Positions 55,300 through 63,033 of a stretch of 64,000 nt of DNA are shown piece by piece. Origin of the DNA: Myxococcales bacterium (lineage in GTDB: Bacteria > Myxococcota_A > Polyangia > Polyangiales > Polyangiaceae); assembly GCA_016191785.1 (NCBI GenBank), contig JACPVJ010000016.1, forward strand, positions 186,001 to 250,000, written 5' to 3'. Position 1 is the first letter of the stretch. Each line of letters begins with the position of its first letter. The position numbers and the translations under genes were made by a program. The notes beneath the pieces are model-generated. The model was not told where the DNA came from and searched no databases. It saw nothing but the letters and a program-made list of their open reading frames with translations.

Positions 55300-55322
55300 G
55301 CCGATTCGGTCGTTGCAAAAGG

Positions 55323-55334
55323 CGCAACGTTGCG
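55323..55334. promoter_or_regulatory. Perfect palindrome between divergent lipoprotein genes
   Basis: CGCAACGTTGCG, with another GTTGC at 55312-55316 forming an inverted pair with GCAAC. It sits in the 108-base divergent spacer and may be an operator for one or both genes. Confidence 0.35.
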
Positions 55335-55394
55335 TTCCGATCATTCAAATGGCGCGAAGGCCGAGGTGGCCCACACTGGGCGGGTGGAGGAACG

Positions 55395-56012
55395 ATGCTT
55401 CGACGCTTCTTGATCCCCGGCTTGGCACTGACGCTGCTCGCGTGCGGCGGCGAAACTTCGGATGACCTTGGCTCCCCTGGCGGTGGGGGCGACGCGGCGA
55501 CCGGCGGGGCCGCCGGCAGCGGCGCCTCCGGAGGAGACGGCGGCAGCGCCGCCCTCGGCGGAGGCGGCGGTAGCGCCGGCAGCGACGGGGGCTCGGGCGG
55601 AGGGGACTGTGTCCAGCAGGGCGACGGTTGGCCTGCGGGTACGGAGGCGAGCTGCGCGGACCTCGGGGTGCTCGCCGTGGACAGCCCGATCGTCAGTGAC
55701 GCCGGCGGTGACGGCAGCGTCTCCCCCGGCGAGGGCTTCGAGCTGAAGGTCGTGTTACGCGAGGTCGCGGGGGTCGGCTTCGGCTGGTACCCGGGCGTGA
55801 AGTTCGAGTCGAGCCACGCGGGCGTGACCCTGGTCGAGAGCGATTGGTTCTACGGCATCTTCGGCTGCCAGAGCTACGACGTGGGCGCCCAAGGCAAGGT
55901 GGAACCGAGCGTGAAGCCCGGCACGGTCGTGACGCTCACGGCCCGCGCCGCCATGTTGAACGCCGAGTGCCCCGACGCGCCGGCGCTCGTGCTGAAGCTG
56001 ACAGTGAAGTGA
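55395..56012 (+). CDS. Gly-rich lipoprotein
   Basis: 205 residues. GGAGG lies five bases before ATG 55395. Lipobox TLLAC (Cys17), then a Gly/Ala/Ser linker to about residue 72. The C-terminal 130 residues form a beta-rich domain (GEGFELKVVLREVAGVGFGWYPGVKFES, GTVVTLTARAAML), Ig- or CARDB-like, with four Cys. No enzyme motif. It is likely a surface structural protein. Confidence 0.7.
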   Translation: MLRRFLIPGLALTLLACGGETSDDLGSPGGGGDAATGGAAGSGASGGDGGSAALGGGGGSAGSDGGSGGGDCVQQGDGWPAGTEASCADLGVLAVDSPIVSDAGGDGSVSPGEGFELKVVLREVAGVGFGWYPGVKFESSHAGVTLVESDWFYGIFGCQSYDVGAQGKVEPSVKPGTVVTLTARAAMLNAECPDAPALVLKLTVK

Positions 56013-56069
56013 GCTCGTCCACAGTCGCCGTTGCGCTCGGACGGCCGCGCCCGCATGCTCGCGGTCGCC

Positions 56070-57047
56070 ATGGCCGATTGGAACGCCGTCCGCTTCGATC
56101 CGAACAAGAGCCGCGATCACGTCGAGAGCTTGTATCTCAAGCTGAACGAACCTGGCGGCAAGCGAGCCCTGTGGGTCAAGACCACCATCCTCTCGGGCGC
56201 CGGGCGCGCGGCGGTGGCCGAGGCCTGGGCCATCGCCTTCGATCGCGACGCGGGGCACACGGCGGCCAAGCAGGTCGTGCCCTTCGCCGACGCCAGCTTC
56301 TCGCGCGACGGTCTCGACGTGAAGGTCGCGGACGTGTCTCTCACCGCCGGTCGCACCCACGGCAAGCTCGCGATGGGCGATTCGCGGATCGAGTGGGAGC
56401 TCGAGTTCGACACCCGCGGCGATCCGCTCGTGCCGTATCCGTACCCGAAGATGTACGAGGGCGGTTTCCCCAGTCAGAAGACGGTGACGCGCTTTCCCGA
56501 CACGCGCTTCTCGGGCAGCTACCGCGTGAACGGTCGCGAGGTCCGCGTGGACGGCTGGAAGGGCATGCAGAGCCACAACTGGGGCAAGCGGCACACCGAG
56601 CTGTACGCCTGGGCGCACGTCAATCAGTGGGACGACTGCGACGACCTGGTGATCGAAGGGGCCACCGGGCGCCTGAAGCTGGGTCCCGTCCTCGCCCCGC
56701 CGCTGACGGTGCTCTGCGTGTGGCACGCCGGCAGCCGATATCACTTCAACGACGTGCGCACGCTGCTCCGGAACAAGGGCGTGATCACCCTGCGGTCGTG
56801 GCGCTTCGAGGCGGAAAACGCCCAGGCCCGCGTGCGCGGTGAGCTGGCCGCCGACACCGACGAGATGGTGGGCCTGCGCTACGAGAACCCGAACGGCGAG
56901 ATGACCTATTGTCTGAACTCGAAGGTCTCGTGGGCGCTGCTCGAGCTCGAGCCAAAGGACGGCCGGCGGGTGCGCGCGTCGAGCAACGCGGCAGCGCTCG
57001 AGATCGGGACCAAGGACCCGAAGCACGGAGTGCGGATGATGGCCTGA
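56070..57047 (+). CDS. AttH/CrtC-like lipocalin-domain protein
   Basis: 325 residues from ATG 56070; ATG 56055 and TTG 56031 are alternatives. The sequence has features of the AttH/hydroxyneurosporene-synthase (CrtC)-like lipocalin pair: DHVESLYLKLNEP, RALWVKTTIL, WKGMQSHNWGKRHTELYAWAHVNQW. Related proteins hydrate carotenoid ends or bind lipophilic ligands. No carotenoid genes are nearby, so a ligand-binding or lipid-modifying role is only inferred. It lies 58 bases after the Gly-rich lipoprotein gene. Confidence 0.65.
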   Translation: MADWNAVRFDPNKSRDHVESLYLKLNEPGGKRALWVKTTILSGAGRAAVAEAWAIAFDRDAGHTAAKQVVPFADASFSRDGLDVKVADVSLTAGRTHGKLAMGDSRIEWELEFDTRGDPLVPYPYPKMYEGGFPSQKTVTRFPDTRFSGSYRVNGREVRVDGWKGMQSHNWGKRHTELYAWAHVNQWDDCDDLVIEGATGRLKLGPVLAPPLTVLCVWHAGSRYHFNDVRTLLRNKGVITLRSWRFEAENAQARVRGELAADTDEMVGLRYENPNGEMTYCLNSKVSWALLELEPKDGRRVRASSNAAALEIGTKDPKHGVRMMA

Positions 57048-57050
57048 CGG

Positions 57051-58328
57051 TCAGCGCTGGGCCACGTGCTGCACGGTGCGGTCCACCGCGCCCAGAAACG
57101 CCCGGATGGCTCGATCCAGCGCCGGCTCGGGGGAGTTCTCGATACGCGTGTGCGAGATGCCCGGTGACGACTGCGCGAACACCATCGCGGTCGGGACCAC
57201 CCCCGCCATCTCGGAGGCGTCGTGCAAGGGCCCCGAGGGCAGCTCGGGAGCACTGCCCGCTGCGGCCTTCACCGACTGCTTCACGAAGCCGGTGAGCGTG
57301 GGGTCGAAGATGCGCGGCGTGATGGTGATGAGCGGGCTCATGCTCACGCTCACGCGGTACTTCCTCGCGGCGATGGCGGCGGCTCGTTTCGCGCCGGCCA
57401 GCATCTTGGCCAGAACCCGCGCGTCCAGCGCCCGCATGTCGATGCTGATCTCGGCGGCGCCCGGGACCGCGGTCACGAAGTTGGGCTCGACCTTGACCAC
57501 GCCACAGGTGGCGACCACCCGGGTCCTCGGGGTCTTGCCGCTGAGCGCGACCCCCAGCTCTCGGCACGCAATCGCGAACGCGGCGGCCGCCAGGAAAGCG
57601 TCTTGGCGCAGGTGTAGCGGCGCGGCCCCCGAGTGCGCCGCCTGACCGCTGAAGCGCAGCTGATGGCGCTCGACCCCCATCGTGCCGAGCACCACGCCCA
57701 CGTCCTTCTTCATCGACTCGAGGACCGGGCCCTGCTCGATGTGGAGCTCCAGGTAGGCCGCGGCACGGAGCGCTAGAAACTCGCGGTGGGCCTTCTTCAT
57801 CTGGTCGAGGCGGATGCCATTCTCGTTCAACGCATCGGGCAGCTTGACGCCGGCGCGGTCGGTCAAGTGCGAGAGCTCGGCCTTCGCGTTCAGCGTGCCT
57901 GCGCTGGCGGCGGAGCCCATCAGGCTGCGCCCGAAGCGCGCGCCCTCTTCGTCGGCCCAGTCGACCAGGTGCAGCGTGACCGGCGGTGGCTCCCCGAGGG
58001 CGGCGTAGCGGCGCATCACCTCGAGCCCGGCCATCACTCCGAGGCAGCCGTCGAGCCAGCCTCCGCCGGGAACAGAGTCGAGGTGGCTGCCGACGATCAC
58101 GCTCGTCTTCGTCTTGCCGGGCAGGGTGGCCCACAGGTTGCCGGCGCTGTCCCGGGTCACCTTCAGGCCGGCCTCTTTCTCGGCCTTCTTCACGAACCAG
58201 TCGCGTGCCTTGCGCCAGGCGGGACCCCACGCCACGCGCTGGGCGCCCCGCGCGTCTTCGGTCAGCTTCCGGAGCTCGCGCAGATCGGAAAGGACGCGCT
58301 TCGACGAGGCAGGCGCTAGGAGGCTCAT
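57051..58328 (-). CDS. M20-family amidohydrolase (carbamoylase/hydantoinase type)
   Basis: 425 residues. Metal-binding motifs of the allantoate amidohydrolase/N-carbamoyl-L-amino-acid hydrolase group: GSHLDSVPGGG (His82), WLDGCLG (Asp93), WADEEGARFG (Glu127/Glu128), YLELHIEQGPVLE and PLHDASEMA. It hydrolyses N-carbamoyl or ureido compounds, releasing amino acid and ammonia/CO2; the true substrate is open. No signal peptide. It converges on the AttH-like gene. Confidence 0.88.
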   Translation of the reverse strand: MSLLAPASSKRVLSDLRELRKLTEDARGAQRVAWGPAWRKARDWFVKKAEKEAGLKVTRDSAGNLWATLPGKTKTSVIVGSHLDSVPGGGWLDGCLGVMAGLEVMRRYAALGEPPPVTLHLVDWADEEGARFGRSLMGSAASAGTLNAKAELSHLTDRAGVKLPDALNENGIRLDQMKKAHREFLALRAAAYLELHIEQGPVLESMKKDVGVVLGTMGVERHQLRFSGQAAHSGAAPLHLRQDAFLAAAAFAIACRELGVALSGKTPRTRVVATCGVVKVEPNFVTAVPGAAEISIDMRALDARVLAKMLAGAKRAAAIAARKYRVSVSMSPLITITPRIFDPTLTGFVKQSVKAAAGSAPELPSGPLHDASEMAGVVPTAMVFAQSSPGISHTRIENSPEPALDRAIRAFLGAVDRTVQHVAQR

Positions 58329-58370
58329 GGCGCCAGCAAACCGCGACTCGTGCCGCTCGGCAAGCGGGCT

Positions 58371-60353
58371 TCAGCCGCCGCAGACGCCGGCCTTGTTCGA
58401 GCAGCAGTCGCCGTAGGTGGCGCAGGTCGAGTCGCAATAGCAGGTCTTGCCCGTGCCGACGTCCTTGCTGCTGGTCGAGCTGCCGCACAGGGCGGCGGTG
58501 CACCCGGGGAACGCCGTGCCCCCACCGCTGCCGCCTGACGCCGCGCCGCCGCTGCCGCTCGACCCACCGCTGCCGCCCGACCCGCCACCCGCGCCGCCGT
58601 CGGGTGTGCCGCCGCAGGCCGTCTGGATGTCGGTGCAGCAGTCGCCGTACTTGGCGCAGCTCACGTCGCACCAGCAGCCGCTCGCGGCCTTCTTGCCGCA
58701 GTTGCCCACGCAGCTGGCGGGGCCGCCGGCCGGTCCACCGTCGGTCGATGTCCCGCCGTCGCTCGCGTTGCCGCCCGACCCTCCGGTGCCGCCCGCGCCG
58801 CCGGTCCCCGGGTTCACCACCGGCTTGGCGCAGGTCGACTTGTCGTTCGCGCACTTCGCCAGCATCTTCACCTTCGAGTACGCCAAGAACGGATTGTCGT
58901 CGTCGCCACCCAGGTCGTCGGGGGTCTCGCCGGGGCCGTCGTTGCGCACCGCCATCCACAGGAAGTCGGGGTGGAGCTTCTTGTTGTCCTCGCCCCACGT
59001 GGTCGAGGGGTCCGTGATCCACTCGCCGCCCAGGATGGTGCCGGCCTCGTTCAGCTCGAGCACGTAGTTGAGCTCGGTCTGGTGCGGAGACGTGCCGCGC
59101 AGGTAGGCGTTCTTGAGCATCTCGCCGTCGCCGACGCCGTCCGACACCATCCAGTACTCGAGCTTGACGCGCACGAACTTGGTGGCTTCGGGGTTCCAGG
59201 CGTACTCGCGGGCCGACGCCGCCACGAGCTTGGCCGCGTCTTCCTTGCTGACCTCTTGTTGCTCGCGCAGCTCGTACTTCACGAGCGGGAAGTTCCAGAC
59301 CTCCCAGTCCCAGTTGTGATCGATCACGAACGCGGGTTTTCCGGGACGGTTGTCGTTCAGGTAGGTCGCCCCGCGAGAGAGCAGCCCGGTGACGGCAATG
59401 TGGAACGCGCCAGGGTTCAGGTCGCGGCACTCGCTCTGCTTCGGGCGACCGTGCTCGTCACGCTCGATCTTGTCGGGGTCCACGTTGCAGCGGCGGCCTG
59501 CGAAGGTCGCCTTGTCGCTGAAGTAGACCTCGGTGAACAGCGCCTCGATGTCGCCCATGCGGAACAAAGTGCACTCTGCCTCGCCTGCGTCGCACTCGAC
59601 GATCTTGCCGTTCGGATCGAGCTTGACGCGGATGTCGCGGGCGGGTGCCGGCTCGGGCTCGAGCGTCGCGTACGACGACCAACCGTTGCAGTGCCCCCAC
59701 CAGGTATCGGGATGGGCGAACGTCTGGTACAGGCCGTGGTTCTCCAGCTCCCACTTGGTGGCCGGCCCTGCCACCGTGACCGCCGCGTGCATGTGCTTCG
59801 CCCCGCGACTGCTCTCGGGCTTGTTCAGCTCGCGCGCGTCCCAGTGTTCCACCGCAGTGACCTGCTTCTGCTGCCCGGGGTGGAACAGCACGTCGTACTT
59901 CTCGACCGGGGAGAGGTTCTCCCGGTCCGACAGCTTGCTGCGATCTTGCTCACCGCCGGTCCAACGCTTCGCGATGCCGTCGTTCGATTGCGCCCACCAG
60001 CTCGAGGGGAAGACCTTGAAGTCCGTCTCGCCCTTGGTCAGGCCGGGATCGTACTTCTGGTATTCCGCTTCCCCCAGCTTGGGGTGCAGGCGGCTCGGCC
60101 GATTGGCGTCGTCGATCTTGTCCGCCTTCTCGCGGTCGACCGGCACGATCACCTCGTGCGCGCCGCCAGTGAGGCTTCGGGTCGAGACCGCGTCTGAGCC
60201 GAGCACGTATTTGTAGACGCCGAGCTCCTGCGGCAGCGTACCGGTGCCGGGCTCGCTCGGCTCGCTCGCCGAGCCGCCCGCTGCGGAACAACCGACCGCG
60301 GCCAGTACCACCAGCGACCAGGAAGATTTCGGAAGCAGGCTGCGAAGCTTCAT
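58371..60353 (-). CDS. Lipoprotein: transglutaminase-elicitor domain plus two somatomedin-B-like domains
   Basis: 660 residues. Lipobox AAVGC (Cys22). Residues ~85-510 match the transglutaminase-elicitor family first known from Phytophthora: WWGHCNGWSSYATLEPEP with presumed catalytic Cys222, FHIAVTGLLSRG and FVIDHNWDWEVWNFPL. After a Gly-rich linker come two Cys-rich modules at about 548-580 and 618-658, each C-x3/4-C...CxCD-x2-C-x2-YGDCC...C, the somatomedin-B pattern. It likely crosslinks or cuts protein at the surface while the C-terminal modules bind partners. A 19-base palindrome lies upstream. Confidence 0.8.
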   Translation of the reverse strand: MKLRSLLPKSSWSLVVLAAVGCSAAGGSASEPSEPGTGTLPQELGVYKYVLGSDAVSTRSLTGGAHEVIVPVDREKADKIDDANRPSRLHPKLGEAEYQKYDPGLTKGETDFKVFPSSWWAQSNDGIAKRWTGGEQDRSKLSDRENLSPVEKYDVLFHPGQQKQVTAVEHWDARELNKPESSRGAKHMHAAVTVAGPATKWELENHGLYQTFAHPDTWWGHCNGWSSYATLEPEPAPARDIRVKLDPNGKIVECDAGEAECTLFRMGDIEALFTEVYFSDKATFAGRRCNVDPDKIERDEHGRPKQSECRDLNPGAFHIAVTGLLSRGATYLNDNRPGKPAFVIDHNWDWEVWNFPLVKYELREQQEVSKEDAAKLVAASAREYAWNPEATKFVRVKLEYWMVSDGVGDGEMLKNAYLRGTSPHQTELNYVLELNEAGTILGGEWITDPSTTWGEDNKKLHPDFLWMAVRNDGPGETPDDLGGDDDNPFLAYSKVKMLAKCANDKSTCAKPVVNPGTGGAGGTGGSGGNASDGGTSTDGGPAGGPASCVGNCGKKAASGCWCDVSCAKYGDCCTDIQTACGGTPDGGAGGGSGGSGGSSGSGGAASGGSGGGTAFPGCTAALCGSSTSSKDVGTGKTCYCDSTCATYGDCCSNKAGVCGG

Positions 60354-60357
60354 GTAC

Positions 60358-60376
60358 CCTGATGTAGCACATCAGG
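60358..60376 (-). promoter_or_regulatory. Palindrome just upstream of the transglutaminase-elicitor gene
   Basis: CCTGATGTAGCACATCAGG: perfect 8-base arms with a 3-base centre, starting 5 bases from the start codon at 60353. It contains a TACATC -10-like hexamer, so a bound repressor would cover the start of transcription. The surrounding spacer is unusually AT-rich for this DNA. Confidence 0.5.
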
Positions 60377-60450
60377 ATCCACGTTCAACACATAAACCTA
60401 CATTGTGCGTCCGAGTGCGCTGGTGGGGCAAAATTCCAGCAAGCTGCCGC

Positions 60451-61572
60451 TCAGGGCTCGAAGTCCACCTGGGCGGTCTTGGGGGCCACGGGTCGGGGCC
60501 GGGCCTTGGCCGGCTCTTTGGCCGTCTCCTTGGCCTTGGGTGAGGCGGCCTGCTTGCTCTCCGCCTTGGCCGGCTTCGCGGGCTCGACCGGAGCGGGGGC
60601 GGCCGGAGCCGGCTCGTCGATGCTGGCGGAAGCGACCGCCTCGAGCTTCTCGACCATCAGGTCGGCCTTCTTCTCGACCTCGGCGGCGCGGGACTCCATC
60701 AGCTCGATGAGCGCTTTTGCGTCCGCCAGGTTCTTCTTCACCTCGCTGGTCTTCGAGCGCGACTTCTTGAACGCGCCGTCGGCGTTGGCCTCGAGCGCGG
60801 CCCCGATTGAAGCCAGCTTGGCGAGCTTCTTCTTGGCGGCCTGCATGTCGGCTGCGATCTCGGCCTCGCCCTTGGCGGTCCGCTCCACCCACCGCGCGAG
60901 CTTCGCTCCGTCGGCGTGGTCGCCCCGGGTCAGCATCTTGGTCTTTGCCTGCTCGCCACGTTCCACCGACAGCTTCATCTCGAAGCCGAGCTTCTCGGAG
61001 CGCTCTTTGACCGCCTTGGCGATCAGCGGCGCGCTCGGCGCCTTCGGCTCCTTCTTCTTGGTCGCCGCGGGCGCGGGGGTCTCCTGGGCGGGCGCGGCTG
61101 CTGCGCCGGCCGCCTGGAACTGGCCAACGGTCGCCTTCACCTGCTTGACCTGTGCCAAGATCGAGTTGACCGCCGCTCCGCCTGGCACCGCGTTGATGGC
61201 GCTCTGCTCGAGCTGCGCCTTGTACGCGTCGGTCGGCGACGGCGCTTCGGGCGTGGCCGGTGCGCTCGGGGACGGCGTTGGGGTCGGGGCAGCGGGCTCG
61301 TCTTCCACCTCGGGCTCCACCCCCAGCTCTTTGGCGAGGGCCATCCGCAGTTGGCTCTCGGTCTTGGGGGCCGCCGACATCTGGACTGAGAGCTCGTGCA
61401 CGCTCTCGAAGAACTGGTCGTAGGTCGGGTCGCCCGACTGGTAGCGCTGGCCCTGAGCCACCTCGGAAGGCCCGGCGTGGCCGAGGCAGCCCACCGTGGT
61501 GGTCGAGAGCGCGAGCAGCAACGGCAAGGCCGTGATCGAGATGGCTTTCTTCAAGAGTTTCGACGTCTTCAT
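60451..61572 (-). CDS. Coiled-coil lipoprotein
   Basis: 373 residues from ATG 61572 with a long signal and lipobox TTVGC (Cys29). A Pro/Ala/Thr-rich stretch (~95-118) precedes a helical region (~120-315) rich in Lys, Glu and Ala (AAKKKLAKLASIGAALEA, SEVKKNLADAKALIELMESRAAEVEKKADLMVEKL), predicted coiled coil. The tail is Ala/Pro/Lys-rich and basic. It may bridge outer membrane and peptidoglycan. Family unknown. It is divergent from the CreD-like gene. Confidence 0.7.
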   Translation of the reverse strand: MKTSKLLKKAISITALPLLLALSTTTVGCLGHAGPSEVAQGQRYQSGDPTYDQFFESVHELSVQMSAAPKTESQLRMALAKELGVEPEVEDEPAAPTPTPSPSAPATPEAPSPTDAYKAQLEQSAINAVPGGAAVNSILAQVKQVKATVGQFQAAGAAAAPAQETPAPAATKKKEPKAPSAPLIAKAVKERSEKLGFEMKLSVERGEQAKTKMLTRGDHADGAKLARWVERTAKGEAEIAADMQAAKKKLAKLASIGAALEANADGAFKKSRSKTSEVKKNLADAKALIELMESRAAEVEKKADLMVEKLEAVASASIDEPAPAAPAPVEPAKPAKAESKQAASPKAKETAKEPAKARPRPVAPKTAQVDFEP

Positions 61573-61785
61573 GGGTTCCCCAGGTCCGGCGGCGCCCCAC
61601 CGGTCAAGTCGTGCGTGGCGTCCTACGCGGGGCCGCGCGCGATCTTCCCCGGCTGCGATGGGACGAGGCCGGCGCGCCCGGTGCAGGTTTCGTGGAGGTC
61701 GCGCGGAGAAACGCCCCGCGGCCCAAGACCGGGGAATCGCCGCCGGTCTTCGACCCGTTGGCGGGGGGCGACAGCGGGAGAACAC
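61573..61785. other. 213-base divergent intergenic region
   Basis: No convincing gene. It separates the coiled-coil lipoprotein and CreD-like genes, so it should hold both promoters. It contains one perfect inverted repeat (61725-61750). Confidence 0.6.
61725..61750 (+). promoter_or_regulatory. Inverted repeat upstream of the CreD-like gene
   Basis: AAGACCGG (61725-61732) and CCGGTCTT (61743-61750), perfect 8-base arms with a 10-base spacer, 35 bases before ATG 61786. The roughly two-turn spacing fits a dimeric regulator. Confidence 0.45.
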
Positions 61786-63033
61786 ATGCGACGACTGATT
61801 GCGATTGCTCTGGTTTGGCTCGGCTGCTCTCTGGCGTGGCTGGTCCTCGGTTCCACGCTCCTCGTGCGCTCGGACGAGAGCTCCGCGCGCCTGGGCGACG
61901 GCGTCAACGCGCTCTGGGGGCCGCCGATCCGTCAGCTTCCGCCCCGCGCGTTCGTCGGCGGCGAGCGCCCGGACGGCAGCCCGAAGACGACCCGGCCCCG
62001 AAGCGACGTTCCCCTGACCGGCTCTGCCATCGACGTGGTCCTCGACCTCGAGCATCGCAAGAAGGGTCTGGTCTGGTTTCCGACCTACGCCGTCGACTTT
62101 CGGGCGCGCTATTCGTTCGCGAACCCCGACGCCGAGCCACGCGAGGTGAGCTTCGAGCTGCCCCTCGAGTCCGAGCACGCACTGTACGACGGCTTCGTGG
62201 TGAGCGACGGTGACCGACCGGTCTCGGCCGAGGTCACCCAGGGGGTCGCGCGCTGGACGGCGCAGCTCGGTCCGAGCGAGAAGAAGAGCTACGAGGTCCG
62301 CTACCGCTCCCGCGGAACCAGCCGCTGGCAATACGATCTCACCGCAGGCACCGGCAGCGTGCGGGACTTCCGGCTGTCACTGGCAACGGATTTCGACGAG
62401 GTGAACTTCCTGCCTGGGACGCTCTCGCCCTCGAAACACGAGGCCAGCGGCACGGGCTGGCGCGGGAGCTGGGAGTTTTCCAGCTTGGTGGCCAGCTCGC
62501 CCATCGGGCTCTCGCTGCCCGAGCGGCTCAATCCCGGGCCACTCGCCTCGAAGATCACCTTCTTCGCGCCGGTTAGCCTCCTGTTCTTCTTCTTCGTGGT
62601 GGCGATCTTGGCGCACGCCCAGAACAAGCAACTCCACCCTCTCCACTACCTGTTTCTGGGCTGCGCCTTCTTCGCGTTCCACCTGCTGTTCTCCTACCTG
62701 GTGGATCACGTCTCGATCGCGCCGTCGTTCGCCATCGCCGCTGCCGTCTCCATCGCCCTGGTGGTGAGCTACGGGCGGCTGTTCGTGGGCTGGCGCTTCG
62801 CGGTCCGCGAGATGGGGCTCGCGCAGCTGATCTATCTGGTGCTGTTCTCGTTCAGCTTCTTCTTCTCGGGCTTCACCGGCCTGTCGATCACCGTCGGTGC
62901 GATCTTGACGTTGTTCGTCTTGATGCAGATCACCGGGCGGCGAGACCTGTCGGGCGAAGCCCGTGACCCCAAGATCGCCTGCGCGCAGCCCTATCGCTGC
63001 GCCGCGGCCGCCGAAGCGGGGCCCGTCACTTGA
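61786..63033 (+). CDS. CreD-like inner-membrane protein
   Basis: 415 residues from ATG 61786. An N-terminal membrane anchor is followed by a ~230-residue extracytoplasmic beta-rich domain (WFPTYAVDFRARYSFANPD, YEVRYRSRGTSRWQYDL), then about five transmembrane helices from residue ~260 on (FFAPVSLLFFFFVVAIL, LHYLFLGCAFFAFHLLFSYL, LIYLVLFSFSFFFSGF). The layout and HPLHY segment match the CreD family, linked to envelope stress in E. coli. No creBC two-component pair is adjacent. Its end overlaps the next gene by 8 bases. Confidence 0.72.
   Translation: MRRLIAIALVWLGCSLAWLVLGSTLLVRSDESSARLGDGVNALWGPPIRQLPPRAFVGGERPDGSPKTTRPRSDVPLTGSAIDVVLDLEHRKKGLVWFPTYAVDFRARYSFANPDAEPREVSFELPLESEHALYDGFVVSDGDRPVSAEVTQGVARWTAQLGPSEKKSYEVRYRSRGTSRWQYDLTAGTGSVRDFRLSLATDFDEVNFLPGTLSPSKHEASGTGWRGSWEFSSLVASSPIGLSLPERLNPGPLASKITFFAPVSLLFFFFVVAILAHAQNKQLHPLHYLFLGCAFFAFHLLFSYLVDHVSIAPSFAIAAAVSIALVVSYGRLFVGWRFAVREMGLAQLIYLVLFSFSFFFSGFTGLSITVGAILTLFVLMQITGRRDLSGEARDPKIACAQPYRCAAAAEAGPVT

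Noticed and set aside
56785..59430. Minus-strand frame of about 880 codons
   Set aside because: It covers the M20 and transglutaminase-elicitor genes in a wrong frame and is Arg-rich without motifs.
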